From assembly GCA_037013495.1 (NCBI GenBank), contig CM072801.1, forward strand, positions 9,596,501 through 9,660,500: a stretch of DNA of 64,000 nt, given 5' to 3'. Made by a program: the position numbers and the translations under genes. Source of the DNA: Hippophae tibetana. Taxonomy: Eukaryota > Streptophyta > Magnoliopsida > Rosales > Elaeagnaceae. The stretch's first letter is position 1; each line of letters begins with the position of its first letter. Below are positions 1 through 14,600 of the stretch, one piece after another. The notes under the pieces were generated by a model that saw nothing but the letters and a program-made list of their open reading frames with translations, did not search any database and was not told the DNA's origin.

Positions 1-3000
1 GCATTTTTTCAATTTGCGGATGAATGAAGGCACATCGATAGCTCAATATCTCAATGAACTCAACAAAGTCACAACCCAGTTGAGTTCAGTGGAAATTGAA
101 TTCGATGAAGAAGTATGAGCATTGATACTTTTGTTTTCTTTACCATAAAGTTGGAATGCAACTGTCACGGCTGTGAGTAGCTCGTCAGGAAGCAAAAATT
201 ATTTGACGATGTTCGTGATCTGGTTCTCACTGAAGAGATCCGACGTAGAGAGTCAGGTGAATCGTCAACTTCTTCAGTTTTGCATACAGAGTCAAGAGGA
301 AGAAATTCAACCAAAGGGAATGGACGTGGCAGAACAAACTACCGAGGTAGATCAAAGGACAGGAGGTCCAAATCCAAGAATCCTAATAATTCCCATAGCT
401 TGAAAACTATCGAGTGTTGGAATTGTGGAAGAACTGGGCACTACAAAAATCAGTGCAAGAGTGCACCGAAGGAAAAACAAGTGAAGGCAGAGGCAAATGT
501 TACTTCCACCTCAGGAGGGGATGATGCATTGATATGCTCTTTGGAGAGCAAGGAAGAATCTTGGGTGTTAGACTTTGGAGCATCGTTCCATGCTACTTCA
601 TAGAAAGAATTCTTCGAGAAATATGTCTTCGGAAACCTTGGAAAGGTATATCTTGGTGATGATCAACCATGTGCTATTATTGGCAAAGATGTAGTGAAGA
701 TTAAGTTGAACGGGTCAGTTTGGGAGCTGAAGGATGTCAGGTATATTCCAGACCTCAGAAGGAACTTAATCTCAGTAGGGTAGTTGGCCAGTGAAGGCTA
801 CACTACGATCTTCCATGGTGATGATTGGAAGATTTGAAAGGGTGCAATGATAGTTGCTCGAGGCAAGAAAAGTGGCACTCTTTACATGACAGCAGAGGCA
901 CGTTGTTCAATCACAATTGTAGTAGGCAATAAAACACCAAATCTGTGGCACCAGAGACTAGGCCGCATGAGTGAGAAGGGGATGAAGATTATGCACTCAA
1001 AAGGAAAACTTCCAGGTCTACAGTCTATAGAGATGTACATGTGCGAAGATTGCATACTTGGAAAGCAAAAGAGAGTCAGCTTTCAGACAAGTGTCAGAAC
1101 CCCAAAGAAGGAAAGGCTAGAGCTTATTCACTCTTATTTTTGGGGACCAACGACCATCTCATCTATTGGTGGGAAACACTACTTCGTGACTTTCATCGAT
1201 GATCACTCTCGGAAGGTATGTGTTTACTTTCTAAAGCATAAGTCTGAAGTATTTGAGGCTTTCAAAAGATGGAAATCTATGGTGGAAAATGAGACGGGTT
1301 TAAAGATCAAAAAGCTCAGAACCGATAATGGTGGTGAATATGAAGATACTAGATTCAAAAATTTCTGCTATGAGCACAAGATCAGAATGGAAAGAACTGT
1401 GCGAGGCACACCTCAACACAATGGTGTCGTTGAGTGTATGAATCAAACGTTGACAGAAAGAGCCAGAAGCATTCGTATACAGTCAGGTCTACCGAAGTAT
1501 TTCTGGGTAGAAGCAGTCAACACGGCAGCTTACTTGATCAACCGAGACCCATCTGTTCTATTGGAGTATAGAATACCAGATGAGGTATGGAGTGGAAAAG
1601 AGGTGAAACTATCACATCTAAAAGTTTTTGGTTGTGTAGCATTTGTGCATATCAGTGATCAAGGCAGGAATAAGCTTGATCCTAAATCCAAGAAATGCAC
1701 ATTCATCGGCTATGGTGAGGATAAGTTTGGCTACCGCATTTGGGATGACGAAAAGAAGAAAGTTATCTGTAGTAGAGATGTGATTTTCAACGAAAGGGTG
1801 ATTTATAAGGACATGCATAAAATAGGCGCCAATGACTCAGAGCAGAATGATTCAGTATTTGCATATGCAGATGATGTCCCAGATAGTTCCGCAACAAAAC
1901 CAATTGTAACAAGTCCTCAGCCAGAAGAACTTGTTGGACAGAGCAGTACACAACATTCTGACACACCACAACCTTTTACTCTAGCTCATGTATTGAGAAG
2001 GTCTTCTCGACCTCATGTGCCTAATAGGAGATACATGAATTATAAGTTGTTGACTGATAGAGGGGAGCCTGTATGCTATGATGAAGCTTGTCAGACTCGA
2101 GATTCCAACAAGTGGGAGCTTTCTATGAAAGAAGAAATGAAATCTCTCATCTCCAACCAGATATGGGAACTAGCTGAGTTACCTATGGGAAAGAAGGCAC
2201 TTCATAACAAATGGGTGTACTGGGTGAAAGAGGAGCATGATGGTTCCAAGAGATACAAAACCCGCCTAGTTTTCAAAGGGTTTCAACAGAAGGAAGGAGT
2301 TGAATACACTGACATTTCCGCTCTCGTTGTGAAGCTTAATACTATCAAATCAGTATTGAGTATTGTAGCCATTGAAGATCTTCATCTTGAACAGTTGGAT
2401 GTGAAGACTGCATTCCTTCATGGAGATTTAGATGAAGAGATATACATGTACCAGCCAGAAGGTTTCTCAGAAAGAGGGAAGAAGAACATGGTGTGAAGAC
2501 TTAAGAATAGTTTGTATGGCCTGAAACAAGCCCCAAGACAATGGTACAGAAAGTTTGACAACTTCATGCACAAGGAAGGTGTCCAGAAGTGCAATGCTGA
2601 CTATTGTTGCTACTTCAAGAGATATAGGTCCAGTTATATCATTTTACTACTTTATGTTGATGATATGTTAGTAGCAGGTTCAGATATGGATGATATTAAA
2701 GGATTAAAGCAACAATTGTGAAAGGAGTTTGACATGAAAGACTTGGGTCCAGCAAAGAAGATTCTTGGAATGCAAATCACAACAAATAAGAAAAAAGGAT
2801 CCTTGTAGTTATTTCAGGTATAGTACATCAATCGTGTTTTGTAGAGATTCAATATGGGTGATGCCAAGCCAGTTAGCACACCCTTGGCAAGTCATTTTCG
2901 CCTATCAAAGGATCAGTCTCCTGAGATAGAGGAAGAGAGAGAATTCATGGCTAAGGTTCCTTATGCCTCAGCCATTGGAAGTTTGATGTACGCAATGGTC

Positions 3001-4127
3001 TGTACAAGACCAGACATTGGCCATGTAGTGGGAGTTGTTAGCATATTTATGTCAAATCTACGAAAAACTCATTGGGAAGCAGTCAAGTGGATTTTGAGGT
3101 ATCTTCGAGGCACCACAGAAAAGTGCTTGTACTTTAGTAAAGGAGAGTTAAAAGTACAAGGATATATAGATGCAGACTTTGGAGGTGAAGTTGATCACCG
3201 AAGAAGTACCACCAGTTATATATTTACTGTTGGAACTACAGTTGTTAGTTGGATGTCACAAATACAGAAAATTTTCACTCTATCAACTATAGAGGCTGAC
3301 TATGTAGCAGTAATTGAAGCTAGTAAAGAGATGATATGGCTTCAAGGTTTTTTAACCGAGCTAGGATTCAAACAGGAGAAGAATGTTTTGCATAGTGATA
3401 GTCAAAGTGCAATACACTTGGCGAAGAATTCAACATTTCATTCTAGAACCAAGCATATTGAACTTCGTTATCACTTTATCAGATCTCTATTAGAAGATGA
3501 TGTGTTAATACTGGAGAAGCTTCAAGGAAGCAAAAATCCAACAGATATGTTAACAAAGGTAGTGATTATTGACAAACTGAAGTTGTGCTCAACTTAGTTG
3601 GTCTGCTAGAGTAACAAAGACTAGAAAAAATGCTGCATTGATCGAGGTGTGAATACAGATTGAAATCAGTCTTCAAGTGGGAGATTGTTGGAGATTGTTA
3701 TAAAGTTCCTTAATTTAAGGAGCAAATTAAGGAGCAAAACATGGAGCAAAATAAGGAGCAAAACATTGAGCTTAATTCAAGCTGCAAAATATTGAACCAT
3801 TAATTTAAGGAGTAATTCAAGGAGTGAATTTTCCTATAAATAGATGTGTAATTGTAATGAATTAATCATCCAAAGTGTTCATTCCAATTGAGAGAAAAGT
3901 TTTTGTGAGAGAAAATTGAGAGTAATTTTCTTGAGTGTAATTATGTTGTGAAGTTGTGAGTGTTGTAAACACCTTGTGTAATTTCTCTCATTTCAGTAAA
4001 AAGATCTGCAGTAGGTCCGGAGATGTAAACAAGATTGGTCGAACTTCGTATCAAATTTATGTGTTATTTTTCTATTCTTTCTTTCTAATAAATCTGGCTT
4101 ATCGAGAATTTGCGTAATTTTCTAACA
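1..4127 (+). mobile_element. Ty1/copia element, Tork/TNT1-like, 3' portion
   Basis: This is the right-hand part of a copia retrotransposon; its 5' end lies outside the window. Parts in order: the end of gag with a CCHC zinc knuckle (CWNCGRTGHYKNQC, about 412-460), protease region (about 540-620), integrase with its HHCC and D-D-E regions (about 930-1700), reverse transcriptase (about 2150-2800, with YVDDM near 2655), RNase H (about 3100-3590), a purine tract (about 3675-3685) and a 3' LTR. The order integrase before reverse transcriptase defines copia, and wording such as the SGLPKYFW and LKVFGC blocks is typical of the TNT1/Tork lineage. It is a broken fossil with roughly ten breaks in the reading frame. 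A second copy of the same family lies on the other strand at 29905-33613. Confidence 0.93.
3686..4127 (+). repeat. 3' LTR of the Tork-like copia element
   Basis: A 442-bp LTR that begins TGTTGGAGATTG directly after a purine-rich tract and ends ..TTTTCTAACA. It matches the LTRs of the minus-strand copy at 29905-30337 and 33404-33613. Near its start it holds a cluster of short AAGGAGCAAA-like direct repeats (about 3717-3770). The flanking target duplication cannot be tested because the 5' LTR is outside the window. Confidence 0.88.
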
Positions 4128-4763
4128 CTTAAAACCAATTGGCTAATCACAGTGATGTTCAGAATAAGGTTTGGAAAATAAAAATTATTGGTATTGGAAG
4201 AATGAAGTTTGATGACTCTTTTAGAATTAAAACTGAAGCAAGATCTCACTTGATCGTGGGAAGGAGAGCGAGATCTTTATATTTTGGATGTTATAACGAC
4301 GGATATGAGAGTTAATTTTGTTTTGGTGATTGTAGTGTTGTACATGTTTTCATGCTTTGAGTTTATTTCTCTTGTCTTATCTAACTGGATAGCGCTAGGG
4401 GTTTTGGAAATAATCTTTGTATGCTTTCTACTAGCATTGTTGCTAAATAGTTATCTTTTATGATTCCTAAAATAGCTTCATTGGAATTGATGATGAAATT
4501 GATAGGTTAAGTCTCAGTTTCTTTCTGATATCTGTTTTTATAAGATTTATGGTGTTGCGTTTGATTTTTTGTTATATATAGTTTGTAGTGATTACCGGTA
4601 TTAATGAAGTTTCTTATTCTATGGACACAAAAAAATACACAAGCTTTTTATTTTATATGAACTTTTTGATTATTTTCTATTTTTATATATTTTTAATTAC
4701 TCTAATATTAAAAATATTTTTTACAAGCGACAATTTTGTATTATCTATCGTGTTCTTACCATT
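4128..4763. other. Unassigned flank of the copia element
   Basis: Moderately AT-rich sequence between the LTR end and the next repeat. I see no credible open frame, splice pattern or repeat end. It may be host flank at the original insertion site. Confidence 0.4.
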
Positions 4764-5350
4764 GAGGGTAAACAAATAATATGATCAATTTATTTAAATT
4801 GAAAATTTTGATCCAATCCATAGGATTCAGACCGAGTTATATTAAAAAAAATTATAATCAGATCGATTTTAGATTAAAAAGTATACGATCTGTTCAGATT
4901 CTGATCAAATTTGGATTGATAGATTTTATAACTTGTTACAATTTAATTCAAAACAAATTACTATTAAATTATAAATAAATACATATTTTATTTTATAATG
5001 TGTTATATTTAAATATTATATATACCGTAATTATATTAAATTACTATTTTAGCTTAAAATAAATATAAATATTAAATATTTATAATAATTTAATAATTGT
5101 ATACACTTTTTTAATTCTTTTGATTTTTTTAGTTGTGATTATAAATAATTTTTTTCTCCTATAAATGTATTAATTTAAAATTTAAATATTATATATGTCG
5201 TATTTTATATATTATAATAATTTATAAATAAATTTTAATATTAATATAATCTTATTCGATTCAAAAAATTAGTTACATTTGAATTAAGTATAATTGTATG
5301 GAATTCAAATTAAAAATATTCAAATCCAATTCGAATTGTATCATATTTAT
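4764..5350 (+). repeat. Partial copy of the 563-bp hAT-like miniature element
   Basis: Reads in the same orientation as the element at 24311-24873 and matches it along most of its length. Shared blocks include ACTATTAAATTATAAATAAA, a TTTATAATGTGTTATATTTA block and a run of AATATAAATATTTATAATAA type. The left end (GAGGGTAAAC) corresponds to TAGGGATGAA of the other copy. The right end is diverged or lost and I cannot place it or find a target duplication. Noncoding. Confidence 0.6.
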
Positions 5351-8149
5351 ATTCTAAAAAAAATGGATAATTTTAATAAGCATTTCTTGCTGTTTGTTCA
5401 ACAATATTATCCGTACCATATTAGCATTTGTTGTCGTTTGTTCAACTATATTATCCGTTTGTTTCAATTTCTCATTTCTCATTAATTAAAGAGTACAAAC
5501 ATATCATATAGTAATTTATAATGATATTTTTATGCAAATGTAATTTGAAGACTTTTTTAAAATACGATATTAATAAAATAAGCACGAAACATATTAGTCA
5601 AAATTGGCATAGTCAGATATAGAAATAATATTAATTACTAGTATAAATTGCAAGATGAACGCACGAATGGTGTGCTACAGCTACAACTACAACTGCAAAT
5701 TAGTAATTTCTTATTTCATATTTTAATACAAATAGCAATTAATAATTTCTATTACTATTTATATATAATTTTTTTAAAAAAAATTTATATATAAAATTGA
5801 AAATACGTTTAAGTGTACATCTATATCCATCACCCAAGGAAAGTACATACACAAAATGTTAAATATCTACATGACATCTCATGGTTCCAAATTGGACAAA
5901 TATATGTAACAATTAATTCAAAAACTCATATATTTTCTTAAATTTTTGGAATCTAAATTAAAAATTATTTAAATATGTATTAAATATTCATAAGATTGGC
6001 ATCTATCATGCTTTAAATGTCTCTCATCATTAGTCAACAGATAAGAGCAAATACATAAGCAATAAAAGAGGAAGAAAAAAAGTATTTTCAAGGAGTTTGA
6101 AACTATCAATCATGCAATATGGGAGTGTCAGGTGGAAAAAAATACTTAAAAATGCTCGATGGTGGCTGAGTTTTATAAGTATTATAAGCATATGATGTGG
6201 TAGAATGTATTTTGTTAGTATTAGAAAATTTTAACATGAAATTTGAGTTAAAAGTTCTATTATACATAGACTATTGAAAGAAATTGATATGAAATTAATC
6301 AGCTGCTATATTTCTTTTTCAAAAACGGCTATTTATTCTAGTAAGAAATACAAATAACTTAATGTAATGAAAATTTAGGGGTAAAAATGAGATTTTGATA
6401 CGAGAGTAGTGGAATAAAATCCTCTACTCGTTATTGGTCCAAAAATAACAAGCAAAGCATATTATTAATGATTATTTTCTTCAAGTTTAAAATCAAATAT
6501 ATTAGTTGAAATGAGTATGAATGTGTATGATTACATAATAATTTTTGATATAATTATTTTTGAATTGGATTATAAAATTTAAACGTAAAATTATTCAAAA
6601 ATTGTTACAGTTTGGTGGCAATTTTTTATCTGTATGTAATAGTTTGGGACGATTATTAAAAAATATAAAAAAAAATACGTTTTTTAAAAAAAATTTAACA
6701 AATCTTTTAATAAACTTTAATTATTAATTAATATATAAATTAATTAAATAAATATAATTCATTTTGGGTATTAAATTGTACCTGTTGTCTTATGTTTGAT
6801 TTTTATCCAAAATCATAATTATTTCTAAAATTTATCGAATAAAAACTGAACTGAAGAAATGAATGATCTTACTTGTAATTTTTTTACATTCATATAAATG
6901 AGTAAGAAGATTTTGTTAATAAACCACTAAAAATACAACACAAAAATATTAAATTATACAGATGGTATGAAATACAAATTAATTTTACAATATCCAATCT
7001 TTGTTAAAAAAATATTTTTATTTTTATTCAAAATAATCCTTTATTTGTAACTGTTCGTTTCTTTTATTTGATTGCATATTATCTCGGAAAATTAACCACT
7101 CATAAAATTCATAATAATACAAATAATACTTTTTAATAGGATTAATTGAAGTAATTTATCAATTAAATTGGACTCTATTATCTTCAAAATTATTTATTAA
7201 TAAATTTTTTTAATTAAGAAAGTATTTAAATGCAAGTGAATTTTGTTATATGGCTGGACACATATAGTGATTATAGATGATGTTTTGGGGTTATAAAATA
7301 AATAATTTAGAAAAAAAATATTAATTCAATTTCAATACCAAGTAACTCATATTCCTATTGTTTAAATAAAAAGTATAACCTCTTTCGTACAAAATTTTTT
7401 ATTTTTAAACCCCTCTATATAATATACATTTTCTTTTATAATTTAAAAAACATGTTTTTACACAAAATAAACATGTGTTTTATTAAAAACATTAAAAATA
7501 AAATTAATTAAATAACTATTACATATAAAAATTATATGGTATTCCTAATCCCAACCAAGCAATTCATTCATTATTTTGTTAAATACTTAAGAACTTGGAA
7601 GTTTTACGCGAATGAAATGCTATTTTTTTTTTCAAATAATTATGTGTTAATCCTACTAAAATTTCATTTGTCAACACAATTTGTTTAGGTACGAAGATAG
7701 GAAGGGTGCGCAGATTAAAATTGTATGTTATTTTTTAAATAGAATTCAATTCATTACGATTTAAATTTAAAGATTTGCTATCTAAATTGAAATTTATCCA
7801 AACTAATACAAATTCAAATATATTAAGTTATTTATTAATTAATATTAAAATGATATTAAATTTATTTATAAATTATTATTAAAAAAAAAAGTCATATTAC
7901 CACGAATTATAATCTGATCTAAAAGTCAGATTGAATTTCTCCACTTAAGTAAATTCATCTTATTATTTACTCACCACTATTAAAAGAAAAGTAAACAATT
8001 TCTCTTTGACAAGAAGATCATATTCAAATCCATAAACATAAGCAGTTTTATTAAAAGAAACAATAATATTAATCCAGAAACAGCTTTATGCGATGGCCAA
8101 CCGACAATACCAATGCTCCAAAAATAAAAATAAGACTTTCCACAACATC
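5351..8149. other. AT-rich intergenic stretch, no gene seen
   Basis: Very AT-rich with many homopolymer runs. The open frames present are short and lack any family signature. Around 7735-7930 there is weak resemblance, in reverse orientation, to the right half of the 24311-24873 element, too diverged to call. Confidence 0.6.
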
Positions 8150-8601
8150 ATGACGGATCAATTGATGGAGAAGTGTACCAGCACTTGGTACACCTAAAGT
8201 CTTTTAAGTAATAAAATTAAAAACAAAACACCATTGGTCTCCCAAAGATTTCTACCTATTTTTCAAACTAATAATCGACTTTTGGCTTAACATCCCTTGA
8301 ACTATTGGATTGTATAGTTAAAATGATCTAATTTATTAGATTTGTAGGTTTTTTTCTTTCTTTCCAATAACTTATATAAATGTCATACCATTTGCAAAAA
8401 TTGGGACAGGAGCAAATGAGATGCCTCCAAAATCCCAAAATCTGGCTTATAGCTAAAATGATCTTTCATTTTATACACATTTTATCCACCTCAACCCCAA
8501 AGGGGGGGAAAAAATATTCCTTGAAAACTTCTTAAACTCATGAATTCTAGGACGCTATATGCGAAAATTAAAGCTAAAAAACGAAAATGAAAAACTATAG
8601 A
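8150..8601 (-). other. 3' UTR and downstream flank of the kinase gene
   Basis: Sequence immediately downstream of the kinase stop codon on the minus strand. It is slightly less AT-rich than the DNA to its left. An AATAAA-type element on the minus strand (TTTATT near 8329-8334) lies about 270 bases past the stop and could serve in polyadenylation, but the end cannot be fixed from sequence alone. Confidence 0.4.
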
Positions 8602-11600
8602 CTAATTGTGTCTTGTGTTAGAGCTACGAAGTGTCACACCATGCAAAAATTTTGTATATCCAAGCAAACTAAGCTTCCCATCTGAACTCCGGATCCAATC
8701 TCTAAGGATTGAATAACCTGAAGTGTCAAGATTCAATTCCTGCGGGTGAAAAAAGAAAAAAGAAAAAGAAATAAATGATTGAATAAATACATACACACAC
8801 AGTAAAATATTTGAAAAAGTGAAATACATACCCTAGCTAATTCTTGAATTGATATGACTCGATTACCCTCCTGTTCAAAATACTCAAATGCTGTTGATGC
8901 TATTTGCTCCCACCCTTCAAGGGCCTCTAATTGATGTATGCTAATTGCAGCAGCACAAAACTCTTCAAACTCCATCCTTCTATAACTGAGTGGCTCCATC
9001 TGAAATCAGATTCAGCATTGTCAATTTTAGAAAAAATTATGTTGTTTGTCAATGCATTTAGAAAGTAAAAGACTTACAGCATTTAGAATATCAAGAACCC
9101 TTGACTCCTTCATGGCATCAGTTGAGTTTCGTAGAAGAGCCTGCAAAATTTAGCTTATCTAATCATAAAAATGGTAAAACAGCATTATGCTAAACCCAAT
9201 TAACCGACCCCCTAAAGAAGAAACTGAATTCACAAGTATGAGAAAGATAGGAAACCATTTTGAAATTGTGAAGAGAGATACGTCCTTCTCCGTCCGGTTC
9301 CAAAAGTCTGAATTGAGCTCTGAGATATATCAGTTCATTCTCTGTCAATGCTTTTGAAAGTGCCTATATTGATAAATTGAACAAATGAAGAAATCAAATT
9401 TAGACCACGTAGAAGTTTACAAAAAATTTCAAACATGCTCCATTAGATTTTGGTATTACAGTCATATGTAACGTGGTTGCGCATTGCAAATGCTTTTCTC
9501 AAACTTATTCGATTCATAAGAAGTGGCCATGGCGATTGATTTCCGTCAGCAATTAATCAAGATAGAGATGCATTTTCTATTTAAAGCTGCTCTTTTTACA
9601 AGAATACCAGTTAATCATCTCATGTCTACATCCTGATTTATCAGAGATGGTTCATTGCTGTAGGCAATTAAGCCAGATAAAGATGTATTTTCAGATTTGG
9701 AACTGTTCTGTTTATAAAAATACCGGTTAATTATCATTTATAGCTTAAAAGTAAAAAGTCCATTTTGAAGCCAAATCCCAAAAGAGCAGCAATCTACAGG
9801 GTCGATAGAATAAGCAATGTGCAAATAATCCTAAATAAATACAAATAAATACTAAAGAAACAACTAATACTAATGCAAAGGCAATAACATACTTTAAGTG
9901 CTGCTTGCTTGAAAGGTGTAGCATGAAGATAAGACTTGACCAGTTTAAATATCAATATATCTAAAGGGATAAGACGACTATCATTCCGCAACCATGGATG
10001 AGCTGCAAGTAAAAGTGCACATGAGATCAAGTGTTAGGACATAAAAACCCATAAATTTAGTAATTATTAAAATTATAGTGGACGGTAAAATGAAGTTCTT
10101 TGGCAACGAGTACCACTATATAAGCTAATTTAGCATGCTAACAAAGAACAGCAGTCATCCTACTATAACTGCATGTCTAAATATCCACTGTCCAAGAAAA
10201 CTATTTGATGGTGAACAGCAGTCAATCAAAATATTGAACTTACTTAGAGCTTGGACAGCAGTCATCCTTTTTCGGTAATCTTTGTTCAGAAGTCTTTTTA
10301 CAAAGTCCTTGGCTTCTGGAGACACGGAAGTCCATGGTACATCATCAAAGTTAGGATCAGCTCTAAGCACAGTACGGAAAATTCCTGATTCTGTACGAGC
10401 CCAGAAAGGCCGGCTTCCACATAGAAGAATATAGGTGATAACCCCAATGCTCCATATATCTCCTTCAAGACTATATGATCTATGTAGAACTTCAGGAGCA
10501 ACGTAGTATGCACTTCCAACAATATCATTAAGTCGTTCATCTGTTGTTATATGCCCCACATGAAAGGATGAAACCGTTAAACAGAGTTTCCATCATTATC
10601 TAACAAGAATATGTAAGGGCATGTTTGACCACATATCTCAATAACAGTTTTACGTTTAAAAAAAAAAATTAAAAAACAATTAACTTGTTTGGTTACAATT
10701 TTTAAGATTTTAAAATTTTGGTAACTAGAAAACAAGAGGTGTTGTCATTGTTTTTCAGAATTTGATAAAACACGGAGAACTTCGCGTTTGAAGTAAACAA
10801 TGGACCAAAAAGCAAAAATATAACTTTGGCAACAAGAGTCAGCACCTCTCTACAAAAAGCAATCCTTTACTTTTGATTATTTTAATAACTAAAAATGTAT
10901 TATAAATTTATAATTCAATAAAAAGAGAGACGATTGCATTATAGATCACGTGAATTATGGTTATTTCTTTATTTTTCTTGCTTCATTTTTTTTTTCTAGG
11001 AATATTTCTTGCTTTCTTTTTCTTAGTAATCTTTCTTCCGTTTTTTTTTTGAGTGTGAGAATAAATTCATTTGTTTATAATGATGGCAATTTATGACTTA
11101 ACATGATTAAACCATTCTCACACTATATTACTACTAAATAACGTTTAATAAATTTTGACCAAAAATATTAATATTTAATAAATGGGTTATAGTGCCCAAA
11201 TCAACACATTAAGCTAATTATCATTATTATTTAACACGTACAAATACAATCAATATGTATTTAATAAGACATTATTTAATAAAATAAAGCATTTTAATTT
11301 CTATTAAAAACTGTCCTCCAACAAATTGTTACCGCTAATAAATGGCAACCAAAGTATCGATCATTTATGTGTGCAAGTTTGAGTTGTATAATTGTTTTTA
11401 CTAGATCAGCTCTGAATGGATATATTACATTACTTAGCTCATTTATTCATCTAGGAGAAGAAAAAAAAATTCTATTTCTGTTATATTTATCATTTTCCTC
11501 ACTATGATAACTCATTAATTTTTAATATATTCCGATTAAAAAGATAGATTAATTATAATAATAGTTAATGAGTTAAAAAACTTACAAAAATAATTTTTGA

Positions 11601-14600
11601 GAAGCTCTGGCCAAACAACTTGACAATCCTTTTTTTTAAATAGCTCTTAAAAGCATTAGCCAAACACCTTATTATTTTTTTAAATCATTAAAACAGTTTT
11701 TCAATCATTACTTGAAAAAAAATTGAGAACAGTTTTTAAGTTAGAAGTAATAGGTATGAACTGACTCCACCAATAAGAGCATTCAATGAGTACATCAGTG
11801 TGATAATAGGTATGAGCTACCTCCACCAATAAGGGCATTCAATGAGTACATCAGTGTGATAATAGATATCTCCACCAATAAGGGCATTCAATGAGTACAT
11901 CAGTATGATAATAGGTATGAACTGCCTCCACCAATAAGGGCATTCAATGAGTACATCAGTGTGATAATAAAATCCCAACATCATGGATTTGTTTCTAGTT
12001 TAAATTATTTTTTATGATATCTTATTTAGTCTCCTTTGTAATTCAAAGGTTTTAAGGTATATGAGTGCATCTTAGTTACCGCAGTGTATTCTAACGGAAA
12101 ATGAAATTAAACTATTATGTATATGACAATCTTGATTGCTAAATCAAATACAAAAATAAAATCTTGATTGCACTACATAGAATAGGAACCTTTTCGATCA
12201 TAGAATAGAAAAGGTATTTATGATAAGAGAATGGACTAAAACTAATCAAGCTTTTCGAGCATCAAATAGTTAAAAAAATAAATAAAATAAAAAACTCAAC
12301 TATGAATTTCACATGTACTCTTGATTTTCAGGTGTGGCATCAAGTATTACCCCGAAAATGCAGACTAGCTTTAAATTAGAATTTTATGATAAGGCATACC
12401 TGGTCTGATAAAGTCAGAAAGACCAAAATCAATAAGCTTCATATCAGCATCTTCACTTCTAGAAGTAAAAAGAAAATTCTGTAAAGCAATAGAGATAATT
12501 ATTAATTAAATATTTCAAGAGTTGAGCTTTAAGAAAAATAGAACCAGCATTATGCACTTGGAAAGTTACATGAAATGTATAGTTTCTAAAATGATTAAGG
12601 TTTGAAAAACATAAACCTCTGGCTTTAAATCACGGTGGACAACGCCTTGAAGATGACAAAATGCAACTACACTTAAAATTTGAATAACTATGGATTTGGC
12701 ATCTTCTTCTGCGTACCTTCCTCCTCTGCATTGATGGAAAATAGTTCAATGTAAAATACAACCTTTTGATAAATATCTATACATACACACGTAGAGCTTT
12801 TATGAACAAAAATACCTGGCCAAAATTCTGTCAAGAAGTTCTCCACCTTCACACAACCTGGTAAAAAAAAAAATGAAAATCCATCGATGTCACGTCATAG
12901 GAAATATATTGCAAATGATATCATAAGGAGAAGTTCAACATCGTGACTTGACACACACACATAGAGAGAGACAGAGTAATGTAACCAGTGACAATCTATT
13001 CCGAAAATTCATAGAACAAGTCCCACAGGATCGTAGGACTAATATATTAAAAAAATGCAAAAGAAAGATGATTACATTGTAGCCATGGCAGTAGCATGCT
13101 AAAATATTCATATAAAAGATTAATAGGAAATGAAATACGTACTCCATGACTATGTACACATTGTTGGTATCTTCATATGCATCATAATATTTTACAAGAT
13201 GCTTATGCCCCGATAAAGCTTTCAGTATCTTCACTTCTCTACGAACATCTTCAATAGCTATGGCTGTTGTCATCTGCAGGATAAATTTTAGTAGGCGAAC
13301 ATGTGATTAAATATAATTTTTTTTTGCTCACTATAGGATGTCAGGATAAAACAGTATTGAAGAATATGGAGAAAGGAACAAGTCCTGACAGTAAAATTGA
13401 ATATTTATGTTTAATATAAGAGACTGCTAAAAGGATTGACCACACAGAGCTCTATCAAACTCCTCAGAGTTTGAAAATATGAACAGAACTTACTTCTGAG
13501 CTCTGAGCTCTGAGCATGCATAATGGAATGTAAATGCATAACGACCAAAGACAATTCACCATAGCTATAAACTAATTAAAACATTAATACAGATCCACTA
13601 TGATTTGATCTAAAAAAATACAAATTACAGCAAAATTAAAAACGCTGTGCCTATCTTTAATGCCAGGTAGATGGTTCAACATCAAAAGAAATAGAAAGCT
13701 GGAGGATGCAAATAGATGTAAGATCATTATACGTGCAACTGTATAAGACATAGCAACATAGTGCTCATACTACAATACCATATGACAAGAAATAATTAAC
13801 AGAACAAGAATGATTTAATCAAATAATGCATGCGTGTCCTGTGAAGAAGTTAAGAAACAATGTCTTAGAAACTAGATTAATCCCTTCATACATGTCAATA
13901 TTTCAAAGTAGTTCATAAATGGAAATGCGTATGAATTGATGGCATATTTTTCTAAAGCCATATATGAATAACATAAGTGCATATTTTGCATTACCAACTC
14001 CCAATTCTCCCAATTAATTTAAGTAGCAAAGCTTCTTTTCAACAGCATGATGGGTATGACCATATGTACTACTAGCTAAATGCCCAATTCATGAACAAGT
14101 ATCCCAAATATTTATGAGGAAACGATTTTCCTTTTTTCTCTCGTCTATTTGGCCTATTTCTTTGCCTGATATAAGTTCACTTTTAAAAACGACAAGCATA
14201 TATTCCTCTGTTGGATTACTACAGACTAATACAACTCTACGAGCTTAAATTAGGATAAATATATGTAACCTTGACCGGCAAGAGAAAATATTATATGCTC
14301 TGATAAAAAAAAATTTTAAAATAAAATAAAATAACTTATCTTTACATTATATGTACTTTTTCTTGAAACCGTTTTTTTCTAAAACGTTTCTATTTGAAAC
14401 AACTTTTTACATAAGCACAAACAAACAAACCCTCTATTGTTGTATACCTATAACGATCTACATTGAAGTTTTATTACAGGAATAATCCTCGCCAATGCAC
14501 TTCCTCAAAAGTGAAAGAGAGCTAATGCAAGAGAACAGTATATATCGTTAGTGAAATAAGAAACCTTCTTAGTGGAATTACCACCCTTGGGACCAGAGTG

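Noticed and set aside
10298-10540. 80-codon frame overlapping kinase exon 6
   Set aside because: Shadow frame of the exon encoding the APE region; the other frame matches the kinase fold motif by motif.
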